Shown here: positions 18,670-27,223 of the stretch, piece after piece
Numbering within the stretch: the first letter of the stretch is position 1
Layout of the letters: each line of letters opens with the position of its first letter
Assembly: GCA_020630915.1 (NCBI GenBank)
Contig: JAHDIF010000005.1
Span: 142,032-206,031 of the forward strand
Length of the DNA: 64,000 bases
Reading direction: 5' to 3'
From: Dokdonia sp.
Lineage (GTDB): Bacteria; Bacteroidota; Bacteroidia; Flavobacteriales; Flavobacteriaceae
Program-made: the position numbers and the translations under genes
The notes under the pieces: generated by a model
The model's input: only the letters and a program-made list of their open reading frames with translations
Told to the model about the DNA's origin: nothing
Databases searched by the model: none

Positions 18670-19683
18670 ATGAGACAGAAAGTCTCTCTGCAGCCATATA
18701 ATACCTTTGGGATAGATGTAAATGCCTTTCAATTTCAATCAGTTACATCTATTGAGGATGTTCAAGAACTTCTTAGAGAGACTCCTGAGGAAAATGTTTT
18801 TGTTTTGGGCGGAGGAAGTAATATGTTGCTTACAAAGGATATTGAGAAAACCGTAATGCATATCGCTCTTAAAGGATATGAAGTAGTTGATGCGAATTTT
18901 GAAGAGAATGAACTGCTTCTCAAGGTCGCTGGTGGTGAGAATTGGCATGATTTTATATTGTATTGTATAGAGCGCAATTATGGCGGTGTGGAGAATTTAT
19001 CTCTCATACCAGGAAATGTAGGGACTTCACCCATACAAAATATAGGAGCTTATGGAGTAGAGCTTAAAGACGTCTTTTATTCCTGCCAAGCGGTTTCTAG
19101 AAGGACTGGAGAATTGAAGGTTTTTACGTTAGAAGATTGTGGTTTTGGGTATCGAGATTCAGTATTTAAAAATGAATTGAAAGATCAATTTATCATAACG
19201 TCAGTCACCTTTAGGCTTACTAAAAAGGATCATAAAATAAATACAGATTACGGCGCTATTTACGATACGCTTAAAGCGAAAGGAATCACCGAGCCAACTA
19301 TTAAAGATGTATCTGATGCTGTTATTGCGATTAGACAATCTAAACTTCCGGACCCAAAGAAATTAGGCAATAGCGGAAGTTTCTTTAAAAACCCTACGAT
19401 TAATCAAGCAACATTTACAGCGTTACGCTCGAAGTTTCCAGATGTGCCCTACTATCCTGTGGGTTCTGACAGCATTAAAGTGCCAGCAGGATGGCTTATA
19501 GAAAAGGCTGGTTTTAAAGGAAGGAGATATGGAGATGCAGGTGTGCATGACAAGCAAGCACTTGTACTTGTTAATCACGGCAATGCATCTGGCCAAGAGA
19601 TATGGTCACTGGCTTTGCGCATACAAAATAAAGTTCAAGACTTGTTTGGATTGAAAATTATTCCAGAGGTGAATGTTTTTTGA
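18670..19683 (+). CDS. murB: UDP-N-acetylenolpyruvoylglucosamine reductase MurB
   Basis: An FAD enzyme that makes UDP-N-acetylmuramate for peptidoglycan. The motifs are NTFGIDVNA, VLGGGSNMLL, SLIPGNVGTSPIQNIGAYGVEL, GYRDSVFK, GNSGSFFKNP (catalytic Ser) and AGWLIEKAGFKGRRYGDAGVHDKQALVLVN. The 337-aa length and the extended substrate loop fit the E. coli-like type. It begins 1 bp after the aminotransferase stop. A palindrome copy lies 7 bp past its stop codon, followed by the terminator of the convergent fasciclin gene. Confidence 0.97.
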   Translation: MRQKVSLQPYNTFGIDVNAFQFQSVTSIEDVQELLRETPEENVFVLGGGSNMLLTKDIEKTVMHIALKGYEVVDANFEENELLLKVAGGENWHDFILYCIERNYGGVENLSLIPGNVGTSPIQNIGAYGVELKDVFYSCQAVSRRTGELKVFTLEDCGFGYRDSVFKNELKDQFIITSVTFRLTKKDHKINTDYGAIYDTLKAKGITEPTIKDVSDAVIAIRQSKLPDPKKLGNSGSFFKNPTINQATFTALRSKFPDVPYYPVGSDSIKVPAGWLIEKAGFKGRRYGDAGVHDKQALVLVNHGNASGQEIWSLALRIQNKVQDLFGLKIIPEVNVF

Positions 19684-19690
19684 ATATTGT

Positions 19691-19705
19691 GTTTTCGCGA
19701 AAGCG
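19691..19705. repeat. Dispersed palindrome copy 5 (one mismatch in the core)
   Basis: gttttcgcgaaagcg differs from the core by one base in the left arm. It is intergenic, 7 bp after the murB stop. Confidence 0.75.
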
Positions 19706-19742
19706 TAAAAAAAGAAAAACCCCAACTAAAATAGCTGAGGTC
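19705..19742 (-). terminator. Terminator of the fasciclin gene
   Basis: On the minus strand acctcagcta pairs fully (two G-U pairs) with tagttggggt, then a T-rich tract follows. It directly abuts palindrome copy 5. Confidence 0.7.
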
Positions 19743-19767
19743 CTCTAGAGCAATTTTTTATTCCCTC

Positions 19768-20277
19768 TTAATTAGGCAGTACAACAGCGTCAATCACGTG
19801 TATTACTCCATTAGAAGCTTTAAGGTCGGTAGCAGTTACAGTGGCATTGTTTCCATTTGCATCCGTAAGAATTACGTTGCCATCTTTTAGGGAGGCTGTA
19901 AGAATGGCTCCACTTACCGTTTTGACAGTAAATTTACCTCCACCTTTCTTAATAGCTGCAAGCACATCTGTTGCTTGAAAATTTCCAGCGACTACATGAT
20001 ATGTTAGTATGTTAGAAAGTGTTCCTTTACTTTCGGGCTTAAGTAAACTCTCTACTGTACCCTCTGGTAATGCGTCAAAGGCGCTATTGGTAGGAGCAAA
20101 TATGGTAAATGGCCCTTCACCTTTAAGTGTATTTACTAAATCTGCAGCTTTTACGGCTGCCACTAAGGTTGTGTGATCTTTAGAAGATACGGCCACATCT
20201 ACAACATCAGACTGTGCCATAGTCGTTGCAGAAAAGGAAATAATAAAGGCGCTAAAAATTAATGCAATCTTTTTCAT
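19768..20277 (-). CDS. Secreted fasciclin (FAS1) domain protein
   Basis: A signal peptide (residues 1-22, ending TTMAQS) is followed by a single FAS1 domain. The H1-type motif TIFAPTNSAFDALPEGTVE and the closing GVIHVIDAVVLP strand are clear. Single-domain secreted FAS1 proteins are often surface or extracellular adhesion factors in marine bacteria. Length (169 aa) is normal. The gene is divergent from an ECF sigma/anti-sigma pair, 122 bp apart, which makes it a plausible member of that regulon. That link is inference only. Confidence 0.92.
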   Translation of the reverse strand: MKKIALIFSAFIISFSATTMAQSDVVDVAVSSKDHTTLVAAVKAADLVNTLKGEGPFTIFAPTNSAFDALPEGTVESLLKPESKGTLSNILTYHVVAGNFQATDVLAAIKKGGGKFTVKTVSGAILTASLKDGNVILTDANGNNATVTATDLKASNGVIHVIDAVVLPN

Positions 20278-20399
20278 AATAATAATTAATTTGTTGAGTT
20301 AATATTAAAAGTTTTTCAATTGTAATAGATACGCCGTAACTTGAAAGAGCAGATTACGCGGGTCTCACAAACTTTTGTTAATTAAACAACTAACCAAAC

Positions 20400-20951
20400 T
20401 TGAAGCCTTTTATTGAGAAACATATCGTTCAATTGCTTGCAGCAAGAGACGAGCGCGCTATAAGTCTGCTATATGATCATTATGCAGATGCCTTGTATGG
20501 AGTTGCAATTAAAGTAACTAAAGATGAGGATCTAGCTAAAGATGTTTTGCAAAATGCATTTGTAAAAATCTGGAAAAAAGCAGATAATTACGATCCATCT
20601 AAAGCTAGATTGTTTACGTGGCTTTTTCGGGTTGTACAAAATACTGCCATTGATGCTGTACGCAGTAGGCAAAGAAAACAATCTAAAGAAGTCCAGACGA
20701 ATGATTCTAACGTATATCATATACCGACTACACAGTTGGCAATAGACCATATAGACTTAAAAAATCATACAGATGGTCTAGAAGAGAAGTATAAAGTAGT
20801 AATAGACGCGTTGTTTTTTCAAGGAATGACGCAACAAGAAGCGAGTGATGAGCTTAACATTCCTTTAGGAACCGTAAAGTCTAGATTAAAAATAGGTTTA
20901 CGAGAGTTGCGCAAACTTTTTGGGGTAGTGATTGTATTTTTGACACTATGA
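20400..20951 (+). CDS. ECF-type RNA polymerase sigma factor (TTG start)
   Basis: The 183-aa sigma-70 family protein has region 2 (ISLLYDHYADALYGVA, then LAKDVLQNAFVKIWKKADNY and FTWLFRVVQNTAIDAVRS) and region 4 (ALFFQGMTQQEASDELNIPLGTVKSRLKIGLRELRKLF). The start is forced by sequence: a TAA at 20391 closes the frame, and TTG at 20400 is the only start codon before region 2. It overlaps the anti-sigma gene by 4 bp (ATGA), so the two are translationally coupled and should form a sigma/anti-sigma pair. Confidence 0.93.
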   Translation: MKPFIEKHIVQLLAARDERAISLLYDHYADALYGVAIKVTKDEDLAKDVLQNAFVKIWKKADNYDPSKARLFTWLFRVVQNTAIDAVRSRQRKQSKEVQTNDSNVYHIPTTQLAIDHIDLKNHTDGLEEKYKVVIDALFFQGMTQQEASDELNIPLGTVKSRLKIGLRELRKLFGVVIVFLTL

Positions 20952-21712
20952 ATGAAAGAGTTAAAATATTTTTAGAAGGCGATATGCTAGAGCGCTACCT
21001 TATGGGAAGAACATCTCCTATGGAGACCCAAGAGGTAGAGCATTATATTGATACCTATCCTAAGGTTAAGGATACCTACATAGAATTACAAGAAAATCTA
21101 GAGGAGTATGCCAGTAGCTATGCAATTCCAGTACCAGAAGGTTTAAAAGAAGAGATTTTAAAAGAAGTCAGAACTAAACCGTCTAAAGCGTTACCTGTTC
21201 TAGCTATTACGGCCTGCGCTGCAGCGATGTTTTTTGGTGTTATGACGTTTATGATTTTCAGACAAAATCAAGAATTACTAGAGGATAGGCAGCTTACGAG
21301 TACCTTAATAGAACAGCTTAACGATGACATTGTTTCTAATAGAGAGTCTTTACAATCGGTGGAAGAGCAGTTTATGATTTTGAATAGTGCTGCTACAGAA
21401 AAATATGTACTACGAGGAAACAGACGTGCCCGTAAGTTAGAAACAGTAGCTTATGTAAATGCTCTGGAGAAAAAATCTTATGTAAATGTTGTGTCATTAC
21501 CTGAACTTCCGGAAGAGCAAGTGTATCAAATATGGGCAGATGTGGATGGCCATATGGTACCATTAGATATTCTTAAAATCACTAAAGAAAATCTAGTAGA
21601 AATTCCTTATGAGGAACGTATGGCTAGTCTTAATATCACTATTGAGCCTAAGGGAGGTAGTGAAGAAGCGACGGTGGATAATCTCGTAGCAAACATAAGT
21701 TTCAATCAGTAA
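20948..21712 (+). CDS. Membrane-bound anti-sigma factor (RskA-like)
   Basis: The 254-aa protein has an N-terminal cytoplasmic part of about 80 residues (LERYLMGRTSPMETQEVEHYIDTYP), typical of anti-sigma domains, one membrane segment (about 84-103) and a periplasmic domain with the RskA-type C-terminal pattern (VYQIWADVDGHMVPLDIL, then ITIEPKGGSEEAT). No HxxxCxxC zinc motif is present, so it belongs to the zinc-free type. It starts inside the sigma-factor stop codon. It presumably holds the sigma factor at the membrane until an unknown signal arrives. Confidence 0.9.
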   Translation: MNERVKIFLEGDMLERYLMGRTSPMETQEVEHYIDTYPKVKDTYIELQENLEEYASSYAIPVPEGLKEEILKEVRTKPSKALPVLAITACAAAMFFGVMTFMIFRQNQELLEDRQLTSTLIEQLNDDIVSNRESLQSVEEQFMILNSAATEKYVLRGNRRARKLETVAYVNALEKKSYVNVVSLPELPEEQVYQIWADVDGHMVPLDILKITKENLVEIPYEERMASLNITIEPKGGSEEATVDNLVANISFNQ

Positions 21713-21740
21713 CCACCCTTATTTTCTATTTTTATTAGCT

Positions 21741-21769
21741 TTTGTAAAAAGAGATTCTTCGTATCTTCG
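21741..21769 (+). promoter_or_regulatory. Promoter of the small membrane protein gene
   Basis: TTTG at 21741-21744, a 17-bp spacer, then TATCTTCG at 21762-21769, close to the Bacteroidota consensus, 17 bp before the ATG. Confidence 0.55.
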
Positions 21770-21786
21770 TAAAAATTTTACAAGGG

Positions 21787-21984
21787 ATGAAATTACTACT
21801 TCTTACACTCGCATTATTAGGTCTTGCCGTTGCGGGGATTGCAATTAAAATATGGGCAAAAAAGGACGGTAAATTTGCGGGTACTTGTGCAAGCCAGAGT
21901 CCTTTCTTAAACAAAGAAGGTGAAGCCTGCGGGATGTGTGGTAAGTTGCCATCTGAGATGGGAGATTGTACGAACGATCAATAA
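21787..21984 (+). CDS. Small membrane protein, Cys-rich tail, unknown function
   Basis: The 65-aa protein has one N-terminal hydrophobic segment (MKLLLLTLALLGLAVAGIAIKIW), a short basic stretch (AKKDGK), and a tail with four Cys (TCASQ, ACGMCGK, DCTND) that includes a CGMC pair. The tail could bind metal or form disulfides. I do not recognise the family by name, but it looks like the short conserved membrane proteins annotated as hypothetical in Flavobacteriia. It has its own promoter and lies 9 bp before the glycosyltransferase gene. Confidence 0.75.
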   Translation: MKLLLLTLALLGLAVAGIAIKIWAKKDGKFAGTCASQSPFLNKEGEACGMCGKLPSEMGDCTNDQ

Positions 21985-21993
21985 GCTTCACAT

Positions 21994-23151
21994 TTGGAGT
22001 TATCTTTATCTTATTTGTTTTATGTTTTTGTTGGAATAACAGCGATTAATATTTGTTATTACCTTTTTTATATGCGTTTTGCTTTCGCGAAAGCGAGTAG
22101 GCAAGATTCACGCCCAAAGGGAGAGCCAAAGGGTAAAGCAAAAAGTACAAAATCGAGCTATCAACCTGTTTCTGTTATTGTATGTGCAAAGAATGAAGCC
22201 CAAAACCTTCGCAATAATATTCCAAAATGGCTTGATCAAGAGCACCCTAACTTTCAATTAGTGCTCATTAATGATGCCTCTATTGATCAGACAAAGGAGG
22301 TTATGGAAGAATTTGCGGTAAAGGACAGTCGTATTACTATAGTAAACGTAGAAAATAATGAGGCCTTTTGGGCTAATAAAAAATATGCATTGACTCTAGG
22401 TATTAAGAGGGCAGAGCATGATATATTACTTTTTACAGATGCAGATTGTGAGCCAGCCTCTCGAAATTGGATTGCGGCAATGACAGCGGGTATTTCTAGG
22501 GAGAAGCAGCTCGTTATAGGATATGGGGGCTATCTCAAAATAAAAGGATCTTTACTCAATATTCTTATACGTTTTGAGACCGTTTTTACAGCGCTACAAT
22601 ATTTAGGTCACGCTATATGGGGTAGGTCATATATGGGGGTAGGTCGTAATCTTGCATATACTTCAAATCTTTACTACGATCAAAGTGGTTTTATGAACCA
22701 TATGCAAATACCCAGTGGAGATGATGACTTATTTGTAAATGGGGCATCTACTAGTAAAAACACAACGCTAGCTTTTCAATATGATTCATTTACGCTATCA
22801 GAGCCTAAGAGAAGTTTCAAAAATTGGATCACTCAGAAAAGACGCCACGTAAATGTAGCTCACCTATATAAATGGAGAGATAGATTTAAACTTGGTCTTT
22901 TCTATAGTAGCCAGTTAATGTTTGTGGTTATTTCTGTTGTCTTACTTTGTATGCAGTTTAATTGGGAACTTGTTACTTTAGCAATAGGCATACGGTATGT
23001 AGTCTCTTGGACGGTCATCACATCTGTTGCAACAAAATTAAAAGAGAAGGACACAGCCTTATTATACCCTTTTCTCGAGATATTTCTTATCATTTTTCAA
23101 TTAAGTATCTTTATATCAAACTTGATTGCAAAACCTAATCGTTGGAAATAA
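21994..23151 (+). CDS. Membrane glycosyltransferase, family 2 (TTG start)
   Basis: The 385-aa protein has an N-terminal membrane segment (about 5-25), a GT-A domain with SVIVCAKNEAQNL, LVLINDASIDQT, the metal-binding LLFTDADCEPAS and a QKRRH acceptor motif, and two or three membrane segments at the C-terminus (about 303-375). This layout is that of processive or cell-envelope GT2 enzymes. The product is unknown. TTG at 21994 is the first start codon after the in-frame TAA at 21982, and it places the membrane segment correctly. The dispersed palindrome encodes AFAKA in the basic linker after the first membrane segment. The 3' end overlaps the next sigma gene by 10 bp. Confidence 0.9.
   Translation: MELSLSYLFYVFVGITAINICYYLFYMRFAFAKASRQDSRPKGEPKGKAKSTKSSYQPVSVIVCAKNEAQNLRNNIPKWLDQEHPNFQLVLINDASIDQTKEVMEEFAVKDSRITIVNVENNEAFWANKKYALTLGIKRAEHDILLFTDADCEPASRNWIAAMTAGISREKQLVIGYGGYLKIKGSLLNILIRFETVFTALQYLGHAIWGRSYMGVGRNLAYTSNLYYDQSGFMNHMQIPSGDDDLFVNGASTSKNTTLAFQYDSFTLSEPKRSFKNWITQKRRHVNVAHLYKWRDRFKLGLFYSSQLMFVVISVVLLCMQFNWELVTLAIGIRYVVSWTVITSVATKLKEKDTALLYPFLEIFLIIFQLSIFISNLIAKPNRWK
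22081..22094. repeat. Dispersed palindrome copy 6 (14 bp core)
   Basis: gctttcgcgaaagc lies in the glycosyltransferase gene and is read as A-F-A-K-A in the linker after the first membrane helix. Confidence 0.95.
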
Positions 23152-23711
23152 CAAAAGACACTATACTTTCCCAAATAAATGAAGCAAGAAAAGGTAACCA
23201 GAGTGCCTATAATTTTTTGCTCAATACATATTGGAATGAAGTCTATAATTTTCAATTGAAGAGAACTAAAGACGAGTATGATGCAGAAGAAATCACTATT
23301 CAAACTTTCTCTAAAGCCTTCGATAAATTAAATACTTACAAAGAAGCCTATAAATTTAGCACTTGGCTAATTACAATTTCTAAAAACATTCATATTGATA
23401 TTCTTAGAAAACGAGCATCTTCTATAAGATCACAGATAACTAAAAAGGACGAAGATCGTGTCTACAAAGTGCCAGATGAAGGTCCAACCCCAGAAGATGC
23501 ATTGATTAAAAAACAAAATCTTGCAGAATTGTTGCGATTTATAAAACTGCTCAAACCACATTACCAAGAAATGATCAACTTGAGATATTTTCAAGAGATG
23601 AGCTATAAAGAAATGGAAGAAGAGCTAGGCGAACCTATGAGTAATGTAAAGGTAAAGTTGCTCAGAGCAAGACGCCTGCTTGCAGATATTATTCAAAAAG
23701 CTAAGCAATGA
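23142..23711 (+). CDS. Second ECF-type sigma factor (TTG start)
   Basis: The 189-aa protein has sigma region 2 (NEVYNFQLKRTKDEYDAEEITIQTFSKAFDKLNTY, then FSTWLITISKNIHIDILRKR) and region 4 (LLKPHYQEMINLRYFQEMSYKEMEEELGEPMSNVKVKLLRARRLL). The frame is closed by TAA at 23136, and TTG at 23142 is the first start. It overlaps the glycosyltransferase end by 10 bp and the transporter start by 4 bp (ATGA). It is therefore embedded in a transporter/glycosyltransferase operon rather than paired with an anti-sigma factor. No anti-sigma gene is seen next to it. Confidence 0.92.
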   Translation: MEITKDTILSQINEARKGNQSAYNFLLNTYWNEVYNFQLKRTKDEYDAEEITIQTFSKAFDKLNTYKEAYKFSTWLITISKNIHIDILRKRASSIRSQITKKDEDRVYKVPDEGPTPEDALIKKQNLAELLRFIKLLKPHYQEMINLRYFQEMSYKEMEEELGEPMSNVKVKLLRARRLLADIIQKAKQ

Positions 23712-24946
23712 CACTCTTTTCATTAAAACGCCTAGGTCCTGGATTATTATTTGCTGGAGCAGCTATAGGTGTTTCCCATCTCGTGCAATCTACCCGAGCT
23801 GGAGCAGATTTTGGACTGGGGTTACTTTGGGCTCTACTTTTAGTGAATCTTATCAAATATCCATTTTTTCAATTTGGTCCTAGATATGCTGCTGCCACAG
23901 GGAGGAGTCTGTTAGAAGGGTACTTGCGATTGGGAAAGCCACTTCTCGTAATTTACTGTATTCTAACACTGCTTACGATGTTTACGATACAGACCGCGGT
24001 AACTATTGTTACAGCTGGACTTGCAGTGCATATATTTGGTATTACTGATAGTGCTGCAATATGGAGTGTTATTATTACTATGGTTTGTGCTACGATACTT
24101 ATTTTGGGTAGATATAAACTATTAGATAGGTTAATGAAAGTGGTTGTTATTACCTTGACTTTAAGTACTATAATAGCAGTTTTTTTTGCCTTTCGCGAAA
24201 GCATAACTACATCTTCTTCTAATACTATTGTGAGCTTAAGCCAGGTTGTACCTGACAGCGGGGCAGGCATAGCATTTCTTATTGCTTTTATGGGGTGGAT
24301 GCCAGCCCCACTGGACATTTCTATCTGGCACTCGTTATGGACTTTAGAGAAAAAAAAGAATACCTCCGGGACGACGTTAAGTACGGCTCTTTTTGATTTT
24401 AATATTGGATATACAGGTACCGTAGTTTTAGGGATTGGTTTTGTGTTATTGGGAGCCCTCGTTATGTATGGTTCTGGGGAGACTTTTTCTAACAAAGGAG
24501 GAGAGTTTGCCCAACAACTTATAGCTATGTATACCTCTAGTCTAGGGCAATGGGCAACAGCTTTTATTGGTATAGCTGCCCTTACCACGATGTTTAGTAC
24601 TACCCTAACCACTCTGGATGCTTCACCAAGAGCTATGGCTCATACCTTAAAGCTCCTTAAGGTCAATGATCACCTGAGTAGTTATATATTATGGCTTGTT
24701 ATTTTAATACTGGGAACGTGTAGTATACTTTTCTTCTTTGTAAGCGAGATGGGGACCCTTGTAAAAGTAGCAACCATTTTATCATTTCTTACCGCTCCAT
24801 TTTATGCGATTTGTAACTATCTGGTCTTTAGAGACCCATCTATTCCAGCAAGTGCAAAACTTTCTAAGTCCCTGGAGATATTAAGTCTCTTGAGTATAGT
24901 TTGTCTACTAGGCTTTAGTTTATGGTATGTAAGTACATTATTTTAG
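23708..24946 (+). CDS. Divergent Nramp-family membrane transporter lacking the canonical metal site
   Basis: The 412-aa protein has about 11 membrane segments. TM1 starts GPGLLFAGAAIGVSHLVQST and aligns without gaps with the Nramp pattern (GPG...DPGN...AGxxFG..LLW), so it belongs to the Nramp/SLC11 fold. The metal-binding DPGN is replaced by GVSH (residues 21-24), and the TM6 MPH motif is replaced by APL within WMPAPLDISIWHS (about 197-209). The usual manganese/iron ligands are thus missing. The substrate may be something other than Mn2+/Fe2+. The start codon overlaps the stop of the upstream sigma factor. A one-mismatch palindrome copy encodes A-F-R-E-S in a loop around residue 161. Confidence 0.85.
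   Translation: MTLFSLKRLGPGLLFAGAAIGVSHLVQSTRAGADFGLGLLWALLLVNLIKYPFFQFGPRYAAATGRSLLEGYLRLGKPLLVIYCILTLLTMFTIQTAVTIVTAGLAVHIFGITDSAAIWSVIITMVCATILILGRYKLLDRLMKVVVITLTLSTIIAVFFAFRESITTSSSNTIVSLSQVVPDSGAGIAFLIAFMGWMPAPLDISIWHSLWTLEKKKNTSGTTLSTALFDFNIGYTGTVVLGIGFVLLGALVMYGSGETFSNKGGEFAQQLIAMYTSSLGQWATAFIGIAALTTMFSTTLTTLDASPRAMAHTLKLLKVNDHLSSYILWLVILILGTCSILFFFVSEMGTLVKVATILSFLTAPFYAICNYLVFRDPSIPASAKLSKSLEILSLLSIVCLLGFSLWYVSTLF
24189..24202. repeat. Dispersed palindrome copy 7 (one mismatch)
   Basis: cctttcgcgaaagc differs from the core at the first base. It is inside the Nramp-like gene and read as A-F-R-E-S. Confidence 0.75.
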
Positions 24947-25016
24947 AGTAGGTTTTAAGATCATTTTATAAATTCATAATAGTAAGAGCTATTATTAAAA
25001 ACTATCTTTGCTGTCT

Positions 25017-26147
25017 ATGCAATTTGACCTTCTTACGACTGATGCTGCTACAAAAGCACGAGCAGGAAAACTTACAACGGATCATGGAGTTATTGAAACC
25101 CCTATTTTTATGCCAGTGGGTACGGTGGCTTCTGTTAAGGGAGTACACCAGAGAGAACTTAAAGAAGATATCAATCCAGATATTATCTTAGGGAACACCT
25201 ATCATTTATACTTAAGACCAGGAACACAAACGCTCCAAAAAGCAGGGGGACTCCATAAGTTTATGAATTGGGATCGTCCTATCCTAACCGATAGTGGAGG
25301 ATATCAAGTGTACTCTTTGTCTAATAGGAGAAAAATTAAGGAAGAAGGTGTAAAGTTTAAATCTCACGTAAATGGATCAATGCATCTTTTTACACCAGAA
25401 AATGTAATGGAAATCCAGCGTCAGATAGGGGCAGACATTATTATGGCCTTTGACGAATGTACACCTTACCCTTGTGATTATAGATATGCAAAGCGATCTA
25501 TGCATATGACTCATAGATGGCTTGACAGATGTATCAAACACTTTGCAAATACGCCTCCGGTATATGATTATGAGCAAACGCTTTTTCCAATTGTACAAGG
25601 TAGTACGTATAAAGATTTAAGAGCACAGTCTGCAGAGTATATTGCAAATACAAACGCTTTTGGGAATGCCATAGGAGGTCTTTCTGTAGGAGAGCCTGCA
25701 GAGGAGTTGTATGCTATGACGGAGGTAGTTACTGCAATCCTTCCAAAAGAAAAACCTCGATATTTAATGGGTGTGGGTACGCCTATAAATATCCTAGAGA
25801 ATATTGCTTTAGGAATCGATATGTTTGATTGTGTGATGCCTACTCGTAACGCCAGAAACGGAATGCTATTTACCGCACACGGTACCATAAATATTAGGAA
25901 TAAAAAATGGGAAGAAGATTTTTCTCCCATAGACGAGATGGGAATTACTTGGGTAGATACGGAGTATAGTAAAGCGTATTTAAGACATCTGTTTAGATGC
26001 CATGAATTGCTAGGAATGCAGATTGCGACCATTCATAACCTTGGTTTTTATTTATGGTTAGTGCGTGAAGCGCGCAAGCAAATAGTAGCAGGAACCTTTG
26101 CCACTTGGAAAGAAATGATGGTAAAACAAATGGATAAACGTCTTTAG
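25017..26147 (+). CDS. tgt: Queuine tRNA-ribosyltransferase (Tgt) with the zinc cysteines missing
   Basis: Tgt swaps guanine-34 for preQ1 in tRNAs for Asp, Asn, His and Tyr. The 376-aa protein keeps LTDSGGYQVYSL (catalytic Asp), the FDECTPYP pocket, the GGLSVGEP loop and the nucleophile Asp in FDCVMPTRNARNG. The C-terminal zinc site normally built from CxCxxC is MGITWV here (about residues 308-313, between PIDE and DTEYSKAYLRHL); only the later Cys of RCHE and the His of IHNL remain. The ATG at 25017 is used. The stop codon shares a base with the GTG of the next gene (TAGTG). Confidence 0.93.
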   Translation: MQFDLLTTDAATKARAGKLTTDHGVIETPIFMPVGTVASVKGVHQRELKEDINPDIILGNTYHLYLRPGTQTLQKAGGLHKFMNWDRPILTDSGGYQVYSLSNRRKIKEEGVKFKSHVNGSMHLFTPENVMEIQRQIGADIIMAFDECTPYPCDYRYAKRSMHMTHRWLDRCIKHFANTPPVYDYEQTLFPIVQGSTYKDLRAQSAEYIANTNAFGNAIGGLSVGEPAEELYAMTEVVTAILPKEKPRYLMGVGTPINILENIALGIDMFDCVMPTRNARNGMLFTAHGTINIRNKKWEEDFSPIDEMGITWVDTEYSKAYLRHLFRCHELLGMQIATIHNLGFYLWLVREARKQIVAGTFATWKEMMVKQMDKRL

Positions 26148-27223
26148 TGAAAATTCTAGATTGGTATATCGTAAAAAGATACATAGGGACATTTGTCACT
26201 ATGCTTTTACTATTTATACCTATTGGGATTACCGTGAACCTAGCAGAGAAGATTGATAAGATACTGGCAAACCAAGTTCCATTTACAGAAGTTGCGATGT
26301 ACTATCTCAATTTTACTATCTACTTTGCAAATCTTCTGTTTCCTCTTTTTCTATTTTTATCTGTAATCTGGTTTACTTCAAAACTTGCAAACAATACAGA
26401 GGTGATTGCTTTTTTAAGTAGTGGAGTTTCTTTCTGGAGGTTTTTAAGACCGTATATGATTGGAGCAACCGTAGTTTGTGCTGGAGCTTTTATTTTAGGT
26501 ACCTATCTCGCACCAAGAGCGAGTAAAGGATTTAATGAGTTCAAATATGAATATCTAAGCAAGAATAAGAAGGACCGAGAGACGCAAGAGGTGTACAGGC
26601 AAATAGATGATAACGACTACATATATGTAAGCAGTTTTAGTCCTTCTTCTAAAACAGGGAGAAACTTTACGTGGGAGCATTTTGAAGATAACATACTGAA
26701 GTATAAGATAAGCGCCGCTCGAATTACTTTTAATGAAAAAGATACCACCTACTCTTTATTTAATTACAAAAAGAGAATAGTGGGCATTGATAATGATATT
26801 TTAGAAAGTAGGTCTAAGGTAGATACTACTTTTGCCTTTGATCTTGATGATCTCACGCCGGTAGAGTATATTGCAGAGACTCTTAATACACCAGAATTGA
26901 ATGAATTTATTGCCAAAGAAAAAGCAAGAGGCTCCTCCTATATTAGTAGGTATGAGGTCACACTCCAGAAGAGATATAGTTTACCTGTTGCTGCATATAT
27001 ACTTACGATTATAGCCGTAGCAGTAAGTGCTATGAAAAGGCGCGGTGGTATGGGTATTAACCTTGCTTTTGGTATCCTGCTAGCTTTTGTCTTTATCTTT
27101 TTTGATAAAGTTTTTGGCACACTTGCAGAGCAATCTGACTTTCCTCCTCTGGTTGCCGTATGGACACCTAATATTCTCTTTGCTATATTAGCAGTATACC
27201 TGTTACAAAATGCAAAACGCTAA
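26147..27223 (+). CDS. LptF/LptG-family permease of the lipopolysaccharide export complex (GTG start)
   Basis: The 358-aa protein has the LptF/LptG layout: three membrane segments at the N-terminus (about 12-35, 55-80, 100-120), a soluble beta-jellyroll-like periplasmic domain (about 130-260), and three more segments at the C-terminus (about 275-350), with the family KRYIGTF start and the RRGGMGINLAFGILLAFVFIFFDK block. It is one of the two half-permeases that pull lipopolysaccharide from the inner membrane. F versus G cannot be decided here. The GTG start overlaps the tgt stop, and the end overlaps the EamA gene by 14 bp, so the three form one operon. Confidence 0.92.
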   Translation: MKILDWYIVKRYIGTFVTMLLLFIPIGITVNLAEKIDKILANQVPFTEVAMYYLNFTIYFANLLFPLFLFLSVIWFTSKLANNTEVIAFLSSGVSFWRFLRPYMIGATVVCAGAFILGTYLAPRASKGFNEFKYEYLSKNKKDRETQEVYRQIDDNDYIYVSSFSPSSKTGRNFTWEHFEDNILKYKISAARITFNEKDTTYSLFNYKKRIVGIDNDILESRSKVDTTFAFDLDDLTPVEYIAETLNTPELNEFIAKEKARGSSYISRYEVTLQKRYSLPVAAYILTIIAVAVSAMKRRGGMGINLAFGILLAFVFIFFDKVFGTLAEQSDFPPLVAVWTPNILFAILAVYLLQNAKR

